A stretch of 64,000 nucleotides of DNA from Armatimonadota bacterium. Its GTDB lineage: Bacteria > Sysuimicrobiota > Sysuimicrobiia > Sysuimicrobiales > Humicultoraceae. Positions within the stretch are counted from its first letter, which is position 1. Each line of letters begins with the position of its first letter. Of this stretch, positions 1-9,235 are shown piece by piece. The stretch spans positions 1 to 64,000 of the forward strand of contig JAVHLY010000011.1 in assembly GCA_031081585.1 (NCBI GenBank). Reading direction: 5' to 3'. The notes under the pieces are model-generated. The model had not been told where the DNA came from and made no database searches. It saw nothing but the letters and a program-made list of their open reading frames with translations. A program made the position numbers and the translations under genes.

Positions 1-48
1 CCCGTGCGGGCGTTGCGCCGTAGCCACCGCCGTCCCTCCGTCTCCCAT
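1..48 (-). CDS. N-terminus of an unidentified protein, cut by window edge
   Basis: An ATG at 48-46 is preceded by a strong ribosome binding site (a G-rich GGGGGAGG run six bases upstream). It opens a frame of 16 codons (MGDGGTAVATAQRPHG) that runs off the left edge. It begins 16 bases after the stop of the Wzz/tyrosine-kinase gene, so it is probably the next gene of the same polysaccharide operon. Too little is visible to assign a family. Confidence 0.45.
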   Translation of the reverse strand, partial: MGDGGTAVATAQRPHG

Positions 49-64
49 GTTGACCTCCCCCCCA

Positions 65-2145
65 TTATCGGGTGTCCATGGAAACCGGGTGCGGTGGACG
101 GGCGCCCACCGCCAGCAGGCGGTCGCGGGCGCGGCGGGCCGCCTCCCGCGGGGTGCGCCCCAGCCACACCACCAGCAGGACCCCGTCCACGCTGGGGGCC
201 AGCACCGCGGCGTCGGTCACCGGGAGGACCGGCGGGGCGTCGATCACCACGGCGTCGGTGCCGTCCCGCGCCTGCTCCAGCAGGGCGCGCATCTTCTGGC
301 TGCCCAGCAGTTCCGCCGGGTTGGGGGGATGGTGCCGCTGGGGACGAACCAGAGGTTGTCCACCTCCGTGCCGCGGAGGGCCCGGTCCACGGGCCACCCG
401 TCCACCAGCAGGTCGGTCAGCCCGAGCGTCCCCTCCGGCCCGAGCGTCCAGGCCAGGGTGGGCTTGCGCAGGTCGGCCTCCACCAGCCACACCCGCCGCC
501 CGGCCTGGGCCAGGGCCACGGCCAGGTTCACGGCCACGGTGCTCTTGGCTTCCCCCGGGCCGGGGCTGGTGATCAACAGCAGGCGCAGCGGCCGGTCCGG
601 GCTGGTGTAGAGCAGGTTGGTCCGCAGGTGGCGGAAGGCCTCGGCAAAGGGCGATCGCGGGTGGGACGTGGTGAGCAGGGGGTGGCCGTCCTGCTCGTTG
701 CGTCGGCGGTGCACCAGGGGGACGGCGGCCAGGAGCGGCAGCCGCAGGTACCGGGCGGCCTCCTCGGCGGTCTTGAACGTGACATCCAGCGACTCGCTGA
801 GGAAGGCAGCCCCCGCCCCCACCATGAGCCCGAGCAGCGCCCCAAACAGGGTGTTCAGCCTGACCCGGGGTCGGACCGGCGTGGCCGGCGGGACGGCGGC
901 GTCCACGATGCGCAGGTCGCCCACGATGGAGGCCTCGGCGATGCGGGCCTCCTGCAGCTTGCCCGAGAGCAGCAGGTAGGTCTCCTCCGCCACCTTGAGG
1001 TTGCGGGTGAGGCGAGCCAGCTCCACCTCCTTGGGCGGCAGGCGCTTCAGGTCCCCGGCGTAGGCGGCGGCCGCGGCGGAGAGGGCGGTCTCGCGGGCCT
1101 GCAGGGCCTGCCGCTCCACCTCCAGCCGGATCGCCTGCGCCGCCAGGTCCTGGTGCAGGGGGTTCAGGGTGATCTGCCGGGAGAGCAGGGTCTGCGCCGC
1201 CTGCTGCCGCAGGCGCCCTTTCACCTCCTCGATGCGCGCCCGGGTGGCGATGACCTGGGGGTGGCGGTCGGTGAACTGTTTGCGCAGGCCGACCAGCTCC
1301 ACCTCGAGTTTGGCCAGGTCGCTGCGCAGTTGGGTGGCCACCGGGTCTTCGCCCTGGAGGACGGTGGCGGCGACGGTGGGGGCCTGCTGGGCCAGGGCGG
1401 TGCGCACGCGGCGGAGGCTCGCCTCCACCCCCTGCCGCTCCGCCTCCGCCGCGCGGCGCTGCGCCTCGAAGTCGGCCAGCTTCTCCAGGACCAGGGTGGT
1501 CTGCTCGGAGAGCGAGACCTGCCCGCCTTCCACCTTGTAGCGGGCCAGGGCGTCCTCGGCGGCGCGCAGCTCGCCGCTGAGGGCAGAGAGGCGCCCCTCG
1601 ATGAACTCCCGCCCGGCGCGGGCCTGGGAGCGGCGCGCCTCCAGGTGCCACTGGAGGAAGGCGCGGCCGACGGCGTTGGTGTTGGCGGCGGCAGATGAGG
1701 GCGTGGGGCCTTCCGCCTGGATCAGGATCAGGTCGGTGTTGCGCGCGCGCTGGACCTTCAGCCCGCGGCGCAGGGTGTCCAGGGCCTCCTCCGCCGCGGC
1801 GGCCTCCACCCCGAGGAGCCTGACGGCGCGGGAGAGGACCGCCCGGCTCTTCACGATCTCCGCCAGGGTGTCGACGAAGGTCTGCTGGCTGATGCCGGTG
1901 ATGTCCGGCACCAGGCCGAGGCTGGACCCGCCGCGGTCCACCACCACCGAGGTCTGGGCGCGGTAGACAGGCGGGGAGGCGATGCTGAACCCCAGCGCCG
2001 TGGCCGCGAGGATGATGACGCAGGCGGCCACCAGCCACCAGCGCCGCAGGAAGACGTCCAGGTAGTCCCGGAGCGTGGGCTCCTGCTCCAGGGAGGGGTC
2101 CTGGGCAGGGTCGTGGACGATATCGCTGTTCCGCTCAGAGTCCAA
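65..2145 (-). CDS. Wzz/BY-kinase-type polysaccharide chain-length regulator, frameshifted
   Basis: Polysaccharide co-polymerase fused to a bacterial tyrosine-kinase-like ATPase, acting at the inner membrane in exopolysaccharide or capsule assembly. The N-terminal Wzz segment has a membrane helix (WWLVAACVIILAATALGF), then a long coiled coil and a second membrane helix near residue 430. The cytoplasmic part shows a Walker A variant (PGEAKST, usually PGEGKST), Walker A' (EADLRKP) and Walker B (VVIDAPP). I chose the TTG at 2145 because GGGAGG lies just upstream; it overlaps the stop of the barrel gene. The frame breaks at a run of six G near 324-329; one added base rejoins the two halves. No tyrosine-rich tail or usual final domain follows Walker B, and the protein ends soon after LLAVGA, so the 3' end may be truncated or carry a second indel. 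Family assignment is firm; whether it is functional is unclear. Confidence 0.75.
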
Positions 2146-3670
2146 GGGTGGCCTCCCACACCAGGTACAGGTCTTGTCGCTGCGCGCCGGCGACGTGGCC
2201 GGCGTTCGTAGTCGACGCCCACGTGGCGCTGAGGCGGTGCGCGACCGCATCGGAGGGCTGCCAGCGCACCGCCGCCGTGAGGGCGTGGGTGGTCTCCACC
2301 ACCCCTGAGAGGAAGAGGCGCGCCCAGGCGTCGCCCGGGTCGGCCCAGACGTCCCCCAGCCGCCCGGGCCCCTTGCGGAGGAGGGTGTAGCGGAGGGCGA
2401 CCCCCGCGCGCCCTGCCACGGGCGGGCGCGCCGCCTCCACCGCCCACGCCTCGCAGTCCGGGGCGCACCAGTGGCCCAGGCTGCGGCCGCGCAGGTGTAG
2501 TCCGCGGCCCGGCCGGTGGTGGTGTAGATCCAGTTGGTGGCGCGCACGTGCTCCAGCCGCAGCGCGGTGCGCCCGTCGCGGAAGAGGTCGACGAGGTAGA
2601 TCCCCACGGCTCCTCCCAGGCGGCTGGGGAAGGGGTTGCCGGGGGCGGTGTAGTCGTCGACGTAGGCCTCGACGTAGAGCGCGGTTCCAGGCCGGGGGCG
2701 CCAGTCCAGGTCCAGAGCCAGGTTCACTTTATCGTCGAAGCCCGCAGGGCGGCGGGCCCGCAACGAGAGCCAGTAGGCCACGAACGGCACGGGGGTCAGC
2801 ACGTAGGGGGCGTAGACCCCCGAGGCGGTGACGACGGTCTCCGAGAGGCCCACGCGCAGCGTGGCGGTGGGCAGCCAGTCGTAGCGCAGGCCGTGGAGCC
2901 ACCGGCCGTCCTCGAGCGGGGCCAGGAGCTTGAGGCCGCGCAGCCGGTCACCGGCGGCTGCCACCCGCAGGGCGTCGAGGGGGCCGGCGTGCTCCGAGAG
3001 GACGAAGCCTCCCAGGGCTCCGGGCCCGCCAGGCCCCCACCGGTGGAGGTCCCGACCGAGCTGCAGCGTCAGGTCGAAGGTCTGGCGCAGGACGGTGGTG
3101 CCGGGACGAACTGCGCTCACGGTGAGGCGGTCGAGGGTGGCCCCGCTCGCTGCCGGTTCCCCGGGCGGCTGCGCGGGCGGCTCCCAGGGGAAGGGGGTCT
3201 CCCACCGGGGTGCCGGGCCCATGCGGTACGGCCGGTAACCCGGACGCCTCCTGCGCCCAGCCATGCGTCGTGCTCTCTCCCCCGCCGGGCTCCCGGTCGG
3301 GCCTCGCTGCCTGGGTCGGCGCCCCCTCCGCGGACCGCCTGGCCTCCCCGGACCGCCGCCACCTCAGGGGCAAAGGCCCGGGCCAGGGCCTCCAGGTCCT
3401 CGAGAGCCCAGGCGGGTGCGGCGCCCGGTAGCGTGCCAGACCGGATCGTCTCCTGTGCGGCCACGAGCATCCGCGCGATGTCCAGCCGTGTGAGCGGGCG
3501 GGTGGATGCCGCCCAGAGCGGGGCGGCGTTCAGGACCGCGAGGCGGTACAGGACCTCGTACGCCCAGTGGTCTGTGGGGACCAGGGCTGCCGGCCGCGCT
3601 GCGGGCGGGGCCTGCCACCCCTGGCCCGCGGTCGGCAGGAGGAGGACGAGGAGCAGGGCCAGGAGGGCAT
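2135..3670 (-). pseudogene. SLH-like domain plus Wzi-type outer-membrane barrel, several frameshifts
   Basis: Probable outer-membrane capsule/exopolysaccharide assembly protein. The ATG at 3670 followed by a one-base correction in CCC gives a clean signal peptide (PLLALLLVLLLP). An SLH-like segment follows (PTDHWAYEVLYRL then PLTRLDIARMLVAA). The barrel part shows the Wzi pattern RWGPGGPGALGGFVLSEHAGPLDAL and, after another frame change, GHWCAPDCEAWAVEAARP. The three breaks lie at about 3665, between about 3270 and 3370, and near 2493-2500; the reading frame is otherwise open and about 512 codons would result, normal for the family. It sits between the FmdB-like gene and the Wzz kinase, overlapping the latter's start. 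Either a decaying gene or a poorly sequenced stretch. Confidence 0.65.
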
Positions 3671-3681
3671 GTCCGACACCC

Positions 3682-4062
3682 CTACTCCCGCCCGGCCGCC
3701 GCCATCTCCCCCGCGGACCCCGACTCGCCCTCCTCCCCTTCGCCCCCGGCGCCCCCCGCCTCCAGCTCCTCCACCGCCTGGTCGAAGTCATCGCCCAGGT
3801 CCTCTCCCAGTTCCCGCCCCATGCGGCGCATGAACCGCGCCACGCTGCGGGGGTCGTGCTCGTCCACCTCGGCCAGCGACGGGTCGTCGGCCAGCGACTC
3901 CAGCCGGTCCTCTTCGGACCGCACCCGGGCCACGCGGGAGATGATGCGGGTGAGGCGGCGGCTGCCGCAGCGGGTGCAGACGGGGTCGGGGACCTCCGGG
4001 GGGAGCCAGAAGAGCTGGACCCGGGTGCGGCACTCCTGACAGCGGTACTCGTAGATCGGCAT
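3682..4062 (-). CDS. FmdB-type zinc-ribbon protein
   Basis: A 126-residue protein starting MPIYEYRCQECRTRV, with two Cys-X2-Cys pairs (CQEC at residues 8-11 and CTRC near 33-36) that define the FmdB/CxxC_CxxC_SSSS zinc ribbon. After the ribbon comes an acidic helical region ending in a Gly/Glu-rich tail. The family is usually described as a putative regulatory protein; no substrate or target is established. It lies in the polysaccharide operon between the SLBB exporter and the Wzi-like gene, 11 bases before the latter's likely ATG. The start at 4062 begins exactly at the conserved MPIYEY. Confidence 0.8.
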   Translation of the reverse strand: MPIYEYRCQECRTRVQLFWLPPEVPDPVCTRCGSRRLTRIISRVARVRSEEDRLESLADDPSLAEVDEHDPRSVARFMRRMGRELGEDLGDDFDQAVEELEAGGAGGEGEEGESGSAGEMAAAGRE

Positions 4063-4211
4063 GCGGTCCTCACGCCCCTGGGAGAGGGTGGTGGTGTCGT
4101 GGCCGCGCACCGTCCCCGACGCCGCGCGGCCGACGACGCCACGCACGTTCCATCGTTGGGAGAATTGGAAAAGCGAGCCCCTCCCCCTCCTCCGCCGCCC
4201 CGCCACCATCC

Positions 4212-5396
4212 CTAGCGGAAGAGCCCCAGGATCCCCGACAGGATGCTGAGGATGACCTGCAGGCCGCTGAGCTGGCTCTGGGGGATGACGACCACGTCGC
4301 CCGGGAGGACCGCGATCTCCCGCGCCGCCCCCGCCGGCTGCATGAGCGCGGCCAGCTCGACGCTCACCAGCGTCCCCCCGTTGGGCAGCCGCTCCACCCG
4401 TCCGCCCGCGACCACCTGGTCCCCGCCCCCGTTGCGCCGCACGATGTGCACCGCCCTGGCCGTGGCCGCGCCCCGCTGCACCGGCCCGCCGGCCATGGCG
4501 ATGGCCTGCAGCAGCGTCACCGGGCCCCGCACCGGGAAGGCGCCCGGGCTGTTCACGTCGCCCAGGACGTAGATCCGCGTGTTGAGCTCCTCCGGGATGA
4601 ACAGGGTGTCCCCCGGCGCCAGCGGCAGGTTGTGGCCCATCTCCTGGCGCAGCAGCAGGGCGTCCAGGTGGAGCGCCACGGTCTCGCGCGAGGCCCGCAC
4701 CAGCCGCGCCCCGCCCAGGGAGGCCTTTTCGGTCAGCCCGCCGGCCATGAGCAGGGCGTCCAGCACCCGGACCTCCCCCTTCAGCCGGTAGCGTCCCGGC
4801 CGCTGCACCTCGCCCAGGACGTTCACGATGTTGGTCAGGTCCTCGGGGACCACCAGCGTCTCGCCCCCGAGCAGCACCAGGTTCGCCGTCGCGTCGCCGG
4901 CCAGCACCTTCTGCAGGTCGACAGGCTTGGGCGGTCGCCCGGCCACCAGCAGCTGCCCCTGGGGGGCGGCCGCCTCGGTCAGCCCGCCCGCCTCGGAGAG
5001 GAGGTCGAGGAGGCGCGAGCCCGGCGCGAGCACATAGGTGCCCGGGCGCTCCACCTGTCCCAGGGCCGAGGCACGGATGCGCCGGAACTCCTTGACGATG
5101 ACGGTGACCTGGGGCTCGCGGATGTACTCGGCGTAGGCCCGCGTGAGCACCCGGGTGAGCTGGGCCACGGAGAGGCCGGCCGCGCGCACCTCCCCCACCA
5201 GCGGCAGGCTGACCCTGCCGTCGGGGCGGACGGCCACGGTGCGGGTGAGGTCGGGGTACCCCCACACCGAGACCTCCAGGAGGTCCCCGGGACCGAGGAT
5301 GTAGTTCGAGACGGCCTGGGGCGACGCGGGCGACAGGAGCAGCAGCGCCGCCAGGGCGGCAACGCCGGCGGCGGCGAGACGACGGCGGGCGTCCAT
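4212..5396 (-). CDS. Polysaccharide biosynthesis/export protein with SLBB domains
   Basis: A 394-residue Wza-like export protein. A signal peptide (residues 1-27, LAALLLLSPASPQA) is followed by the Poly_export domain (YILGPGDLLEVSVWGYPDLT, then RPDGRVSLPLVGEVRAAGLS). Three SLBB-type repeats follow, each with a GxVxxPGxY-like turn (GQVERPGTYVL, GEVQRPGRYRL, GDVNSPGAFPV). The end is hydrophobic (LQVILSILSGILGLF), possibly a membrane helix. There is no lipobox cysteine, unlike E. coli Wza. Such proteins form or gate the periplasmic/outer-membrane export channel and work with the Wzz-type kinase two genes downstream. The 149-base gap to the FmdB-like gene shows no clear terminator or promoter. 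Confidence 0.88.
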   Translation of the reverse strand: MDARRRLAAAGVAALAALLLLSPASPQAVSNYILGPGDLLEVSVWGYPDLTRTVAVRPDGRVSLPLVGEVRAAGLSVAQLTRVLTRAYAEYIREPQVTVIVKEFRRIRASALGQVERPGTYVLAPGSRLLDLLSEAGGLTEAAAPQGQLLVAGRPPKPVDLQKVLAGDATANLVLLGGETLVVPEDLTNIVNVLGEVQRPGRYRLKGEVRVLDALLMAGGLTEKASLGGARLVRASRETVALHLDALLLRQEMGHNLPLAPGDTLFIPEELNTRIYVLGDVNSPGAFPVRGPVTLLQAIAMAGGPVQRGAATARAVHIVRRNGGGDQVVAGGRVERLPNGGTLVSVELAALMQPAGAAREIAVLPGDVVVIPQSQLSGLQVILSILSGILGLFR

Positions 5397-5537
5397 CCCG
5401 CTGACCTCCGTTGCGGCTCTCAGGGTGTCACCGGGACACAGTTCCGCCCCAACCGTGCACGCCGAACTTCTCCGGCGGCCGGTCGTGCGGCGCTGTCCGC
5501 AAGGCGCGGCCGCGGCCGAGCCGCGGCCAGTATACGG

Positions 5538-6040
5538 TCAGGCCGACTCCAGGTCGGCCAGGTCGACCTCGACGCCGCGCGGTTGTCCCAGCAGGTCCAG
5601 CAGCACGCGCACGCGCCCCGCGCGGGACATGGACCGGTCGAAGACGGCCTCCAGCCCTCCAGGGGCCCGCGCAGGAAGCGCACCCGGGCGCCGCGGTCGT
5701 ACCCGCGGCGCGGGCGCACGAACCCCAGCTCGGCCACGCGCACCTGGATGGCGCCGACCACCTCGTCGGGGACGGGGACGGGCCCCTCCTCCGTCCCCAG
5801 CACGTAGCGCACGCCCGGCGCCCAGCGCACCCGGTCGTAGGTGCGCGGGTCCGCGACAGCGGGGGGAGTCCGGACGAAGAGGTACCCGGGGAAGAGCGGC
5901 TCCAGCAGGGTGACGCGGCGCGTGCGGTAGCGACGGATCACCTCCAGCAGGGGGAGCAGCGTGCCCACGCCGCGCGGCGTGAGGTGGGCCACGACGCGGG
6001 CCTCCTGCCCCCGCTTGGCGCGTACCGCGTACCAGACCAT
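5538..6040 (-). CDS. NusG-family specialised antiterminator (RfaH/LoaP-like), one frameshift
   Basis: Starts MVWYAVRAKRGQEARV, the NGN domain pattern of NusG paralogues, with LLEPLFPGYLFVR as the conserved core and a C-terminal KOW segment (GARVRFLRGPLEGLEAVF) once one G is restored near 5655-5660. Corrected length is about 167 residues, typical of RfaH/UpxY/LoaP proteins that let RNA polymerase read through long surface-polysaccharide operons. It follows the 101-residue unknown gene with a TGATG stop-start overlap and precedes the SLBB export gene, the usual place for such a regulator. The start at 6040 is supported by a GGAGGGG sequence upstream. It probably acts on its own operon. This is inference from family and context. 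Confidence 0.8.
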
Positions 6041-6345
6041 CACGGGGGGACGACCCCTCCGGCGGCCGCGTCGCCGTCCAGGACGACCCGGCGGGCGGCG
6101 TCCCCGCCGGCCTGGCCGTTCTGATTGACCCCCACGGGAGGCGCTTCCCACATGCGCAACCCGTCCCGCGGGTGCAGCGCGGAGCGCAGGACGTACCAGA
6201 GGGCACGTCGCCCGTCGGGCAGCAGGCGGAAGAAGATCCCGATGATGGTGTAGTCGCTGCCCTGGAACCGGACCACGTGACGGCTGCCGGCCGTGCCGGT
6301 GTACGCGCACTGGTCGGCGGCCGCGTTGCGGTACGTGAAGCCCAT
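6040..6345 (-). CDS. Small uncharacterised protein, first gene of the polysaccharide operon
   Basis: A 101-residue protein I do not recognise. The first 70 residues look folded and contain aromatic-rich strands (HVVRFQGSDYTIIGIFFRL, ALWYVLRSALHP); the C-terminal third is Gly/Ala-rich and may be disordered. It has no signal peptide, no membrane helix and one cysteine. Its stop codon overlaps the start of the NusG-like gene (TGATG), so the two are translationally coupled. It lies about 100 bases downstream of the candidate promoter at 6447-6475. Position and coupling suggest a partner or leader-encoded regulator of the antiterminator, but nothing in the sequence proves it. Confidence 0.55.
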   Translation of the reverse strand: MGFTYRNAAADQCAYTGTAGSRHVVRFQGSDYTIIGIFFRLLPDGRRALWYVLRSALHPRDGLRMWEAPPVGVNQNGQAGGDAARRVVLDGDAAAGGVVPP

Positions 6346-6446
6346 GGCCTCCCCTCGGGCACCGGGCTGCCCGCCCGGGCGTCCACGAACACACCGGCGA
6401 ACAGACTTACGAGACTCCGTGAGCGGTTCTTGGGCTGTTGAGGACC

Positions 6447-6475
6447 CTTATAGCGGGAACGCGCCGCGCGGTCGA
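6447..6475 (-). promoter_or_regulatory. Candidate sigma-A promoter of the polysaccharide operon
   Basis: On the minus strand TCGACC (6475-6470) and TATAAG (6452-6447) are separated by 17 bases, 4/6 and 5/6 matches to the consensus. Transcription would begin near 6440 and leave a leader of roughly 95 bases before the ATG at 6345. It sits in one of the few AT-richer spots of the first 8 kb. Confidence 0.4.
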
Positions 6476-6646
6476 TCTGGGAAAAGGGGGAATGTGCTCT
6501 CAACGAAACGTATATTCGCTTCGTCGCGATGACCAGGGCAGCCGCCGCCGCGTGCCTTCCTCGCAGGTGGCGCCTACTTGATCGGAAGGGCGTCCAGAGA
6601 ATGCATTCACAGATTCTCACAGCAGCTCAACCCTTTGGGTGTTGGG

Positions 6647-8067
6647 ATGCCCCAGACCGATGGTGAGGCCACCCTGCAGGTGTCCCTGCAGGCCCACGAG
6701 CTGCGCCTGGGCGGTCGCCGTTTGGGCCTGACGCCCAAGTTCCTCGACCTCTACGCCTTCCTCGCCCTGCAACGGCTGCAGGGCAATCATCGCTTCCTCA
6801 CCGCCGCCGACATCCGCGCCCTGCCGCACTGGAGCCGGTCGAAGGCGGCCAGCGTGGGGAAGGAGATCCGCCGGCACGTCAGCCAGGTTCAGCGGCGGGG
6901 ATGGCGCCTCATCGAGTCCCCCCGGGGGGCCCTGACGCAGCTCTTCCGGCTGGCCCTGGGTCCCGAGGCCATCGCCTTCGATGTCCCCCTGGCGGAGGTG
7001 CGCGCCCACCTGCTGCTGGAGGTGGCCCAGCCGGTCACTCTGGACGACGCCGAGGCCCGCTACGTCCTGGGGTCGGCGCTGGCCGAGGCTGAGTGGGCCC
7101 TGGACCGGGGAGTGCTGGACGAGGCAGAAGCGGCATTGGCGCGCGTGGCCGAGAACGGCGTCCACCACGCCCGGCACCAGGTGCTGGCGCGAGTCCTGCG
7201 AGCACGCCTGCTGGAGCTGCGCGGCCAGATCCGCGCCGCCCTCGCCGAGGCCGAGGACGCGGTCCGGGTAGCGAAGGAGCAGGGGGGGACTACCTGGTGA
7301 CGGCCCGGGCCCACATCATCCACGGGTGGATGCTGCGGGCGACGCGCCAGTGGCAGGCGGCCCACGCCGCCTACGTCGGGGCCTGGCATCGGCTGGAAGG
7401 GACACGCCACTACCGGGAGCTGGGGGCAATTTTCCGCGGGCTGGGACACCTAGCTAGCGCGGGCCCGTGGGGAACTCGACGCCGCCGTCGCCCACTTCCT
7501 CTGTACGTTCGAGTACGCGACGGCAGACGCCCACCCCTGGGGCGTCCAGGCCGCCCTCTACAACCTGGGGCTGTCGAGACCGAGCGGGCGGACAGCCTGG
7601 CCGAGCCCGGCAGCTAGGAGGAGGGGTACCGCCGGGCACGGCGGTGGGCGGAGCGTTGCCTGGAGGTCGTCCGCCGGACGGGGTGCGGGGCCGATTCGGG
7701 CGAAGCCGAAGCGCTGCTCTCGCGCATCGCCCTGGCCCTGCGGCAGCCCGAGGAGGCGGCCCGCTGGGCACGCGAGGCTCTCCAGGCAGCGAACCGGGCC
7801 GGCAACCCGCGCAGCCAGGCCGCGGCGCTCGCCTGCCTGGGGCAGACCCTCGCTGCCGTGGGGTCGGCGGAGGAGGCGGCCGGGCCGCTGCCGAAGGCGG
7901 CCGACCTCTACGAGGCCTTGGAGGTCCCCGACGAGGCCGCCCGCCTCCGCCGCGTCCTCCGTGGGGCCCTGGCGGCCGGCCATCGAGCCGACGCGGACCT
8001 GCGCGCCGTCGTGCCCCGATCCCCCTACCGCCGCTCCAACGGCACCACCCAGACCAGCCCGGTGTAG
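6647..8067 (+). pseudogene. Winged-helix/TPR transcriptional regulator, broken by at least three frameshifts
   Basis: The N-terminal part (MPQTDGEATLQVSLQAHELR onward) resembles a winged-helix transcriptional-activator domain: GLTPKFLDLYAFLALQ, then RSKAASVGKEIRRHVSQV. The rest is helical repeat sequence of TPR type (VLDEAEAALARVAE, RLEGTRHYRELGAIFRGLGHLA, ARWAREALQAANRAGNPRSQ, PLPKAADLYEALEVPDEAAR). These parts lie in successive frames: breaks occur at a run of seven G near 7284-7290, near 7455-7462, and near 7600-7625 where a TAG also intervenes. An upstream TTG at 6578 extends the first frame, but the ATG at 6647 fits the domain start. It diverges from the polysaccharide operon and could have been its regulator. 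Its end overlaps the convergent TolB-like gene by about 43 bases, as expected of eroded sequence. Confidence 0.55.
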
Positions 8068-9182
8068 CTGCCGCTGTTCGTGCCGTAGGCCAGGTGCCGC
8101 CCGTCCGGAGCCCAGCGCACCTGCAACGGCAGGGCGGGGTCCGGGAACTCCGCCGTGAAGCGGGCGGCCCGCAGGCGCCCGGGGCCGAGGACGTCGGCGA
8201 TCCAGATCTCCCCGTGGGCGTCGTCCAGCACAGTGGCGAAGGCCACCTTCTCCGAGGCGGGAGACCAGTCCAATCCGGTGACGCGGGCGGCCTGCTCAGT
8301 GAGGCGCCGTCGGGCGCCGCCGTCGGCGTTCGTCACCCAGACGTGCTGGCGGTGGGAGAGGATCGGCACGCGGGCCCCGTCGGGCGCGGGGGGGCGCACC
8401 GCCTCGGGCGCCACGAAGGCCACCCGACGGCCGTCCGGGGAGAGGCGGTGGAGCCAGGCGTCCGGGGCCACCCGGAGGAGCGGGCGGCGGTCGGGGTAGG
8501 TGATGCGCCAGCGCCACAGGGTGGGAGGCTGACCTTCCCGGCCGCCCACCGCGATGAAGAGGAAGAGGTCGTCGGGGAACCACTGCACCCCCGCCACCTC
8601 CACCCCCGTGCGCTCGTAGACCAGGCGGCGGAACCCCCCGTCGGCGCCGAGCAGCCAGACCCCCGCCCGGGGCGGGTCCCCGGGACGGGCCCCGGCGGCG
8701 CGGGCGGCCACGGCGAACCGGTCGCCCGTGTGTCCCCAGGCCACGTGGGTGGCGAACCAGGGCATGCCGTCCCGCGACGGGGGCAGGCGGATGCGGCGGC
8801 GGCGCGACCCGTCCACCCGCAGCACCCACACCTCGCCGCGGTCGATGTAGGCAAGGAGCTGACCTGCCGGGGACCACGCCAGGTCGGTCACGACCCCCGA
8901 CGGCGCCAGCCGGCGTTCCCCCCCCGCGAGCGGCTGCACCCAGATGCCGTCGGTGGTGGCGTAGGCGATGCGATCGCCCTGAGGGCTCCAGGCGGGCGGG
9001 CTGAGTGCCGGCCGGTCGCTCAGGCGTCGCGGCTCACCCGGCCGCAGGGCGGCCGTGCCCACCGGCGCGGGGGTCTGCGTGATGGCGCAGGCGGCGAGGA
9101 GGAGCACGGCCAGGGCCAGGATGGCCAGCGCTCTGCGCCGGGGCCCCCACTGAAAGCCGTGGTGCTCTCCCGCTCCGCCCAC
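8025..9182 (-). CDS. TolB-like beta-propeller lipoprotein
   Basis: A 385-residue protein with an N-terminal hydrophobic segment ending in a lipobox (VLLLAAC, cysteine near residue 32), so probably a lipoprotein outside the cytoplasmic membrane. The rest is a series of WD40/PD40-type blades with recurring WSPxGxxxAY and SPDGRRVAFV motifs (AWSPQGDRIAYAT, AWSPAGQLLAYI, RLSPDGRRVAFV, RWAPDGRHLAYG), as in TolB or DPP-IV N-terminal propellers. No peptidase domain follows, so it is a propeller-only protein, likely a binding scaffold. It starts 53 bases after the metK stop and may be the last gene of that operon. Its partner is unknown. Confidence 0.75.
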   Translation of the reverse strand: MGGAGEHHGFQWGPRRRALAILALAVLLLAACAITQTPAPVGTAALRPGEPRRLSDRPALSPPAWSPQGDRIAYATTDGIWVQPLAGGERRLAPSGVVTDLAWSPAGQLLAYIDRGEVWVLRVDGSRRRRIRLPPSRDGMPWFATHVAWGHTGDRFAVAARAAGARPGDPPRAGVWLLGADGGFRRLVYERTGVEVAGVQWFPDDLFLFIAVGGREGQPPTLWRWRITYPDRRPLLRVAPDAWLHRLSPDGRRVAFVAPEAVRPPAPDGARVPILSHRQHVWVTNADGGARRRLTEQAARVTGLDWSPASEKVAFATVLDDAHGEIWIADVLGPGRLRAARFTAEFPDPALPLQVRWAPDGRHLAYGTNSGSYTGLVWVVPLERR

Positions 9183-9235
9183 AGTGGACCGTCGCAGCCG
9201 AGGCTGGCCGCCAGCCGCTCCGAAGCCGCCGCTAG

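Noticed and set aside
4-1698. Long plus-strand open frames opposite the Wzz kinase
   Set aside because: Low-complexity Arg/Gly/Pro translations with no family motifs; antisense to a clear coding frame, as expected at this GC content.
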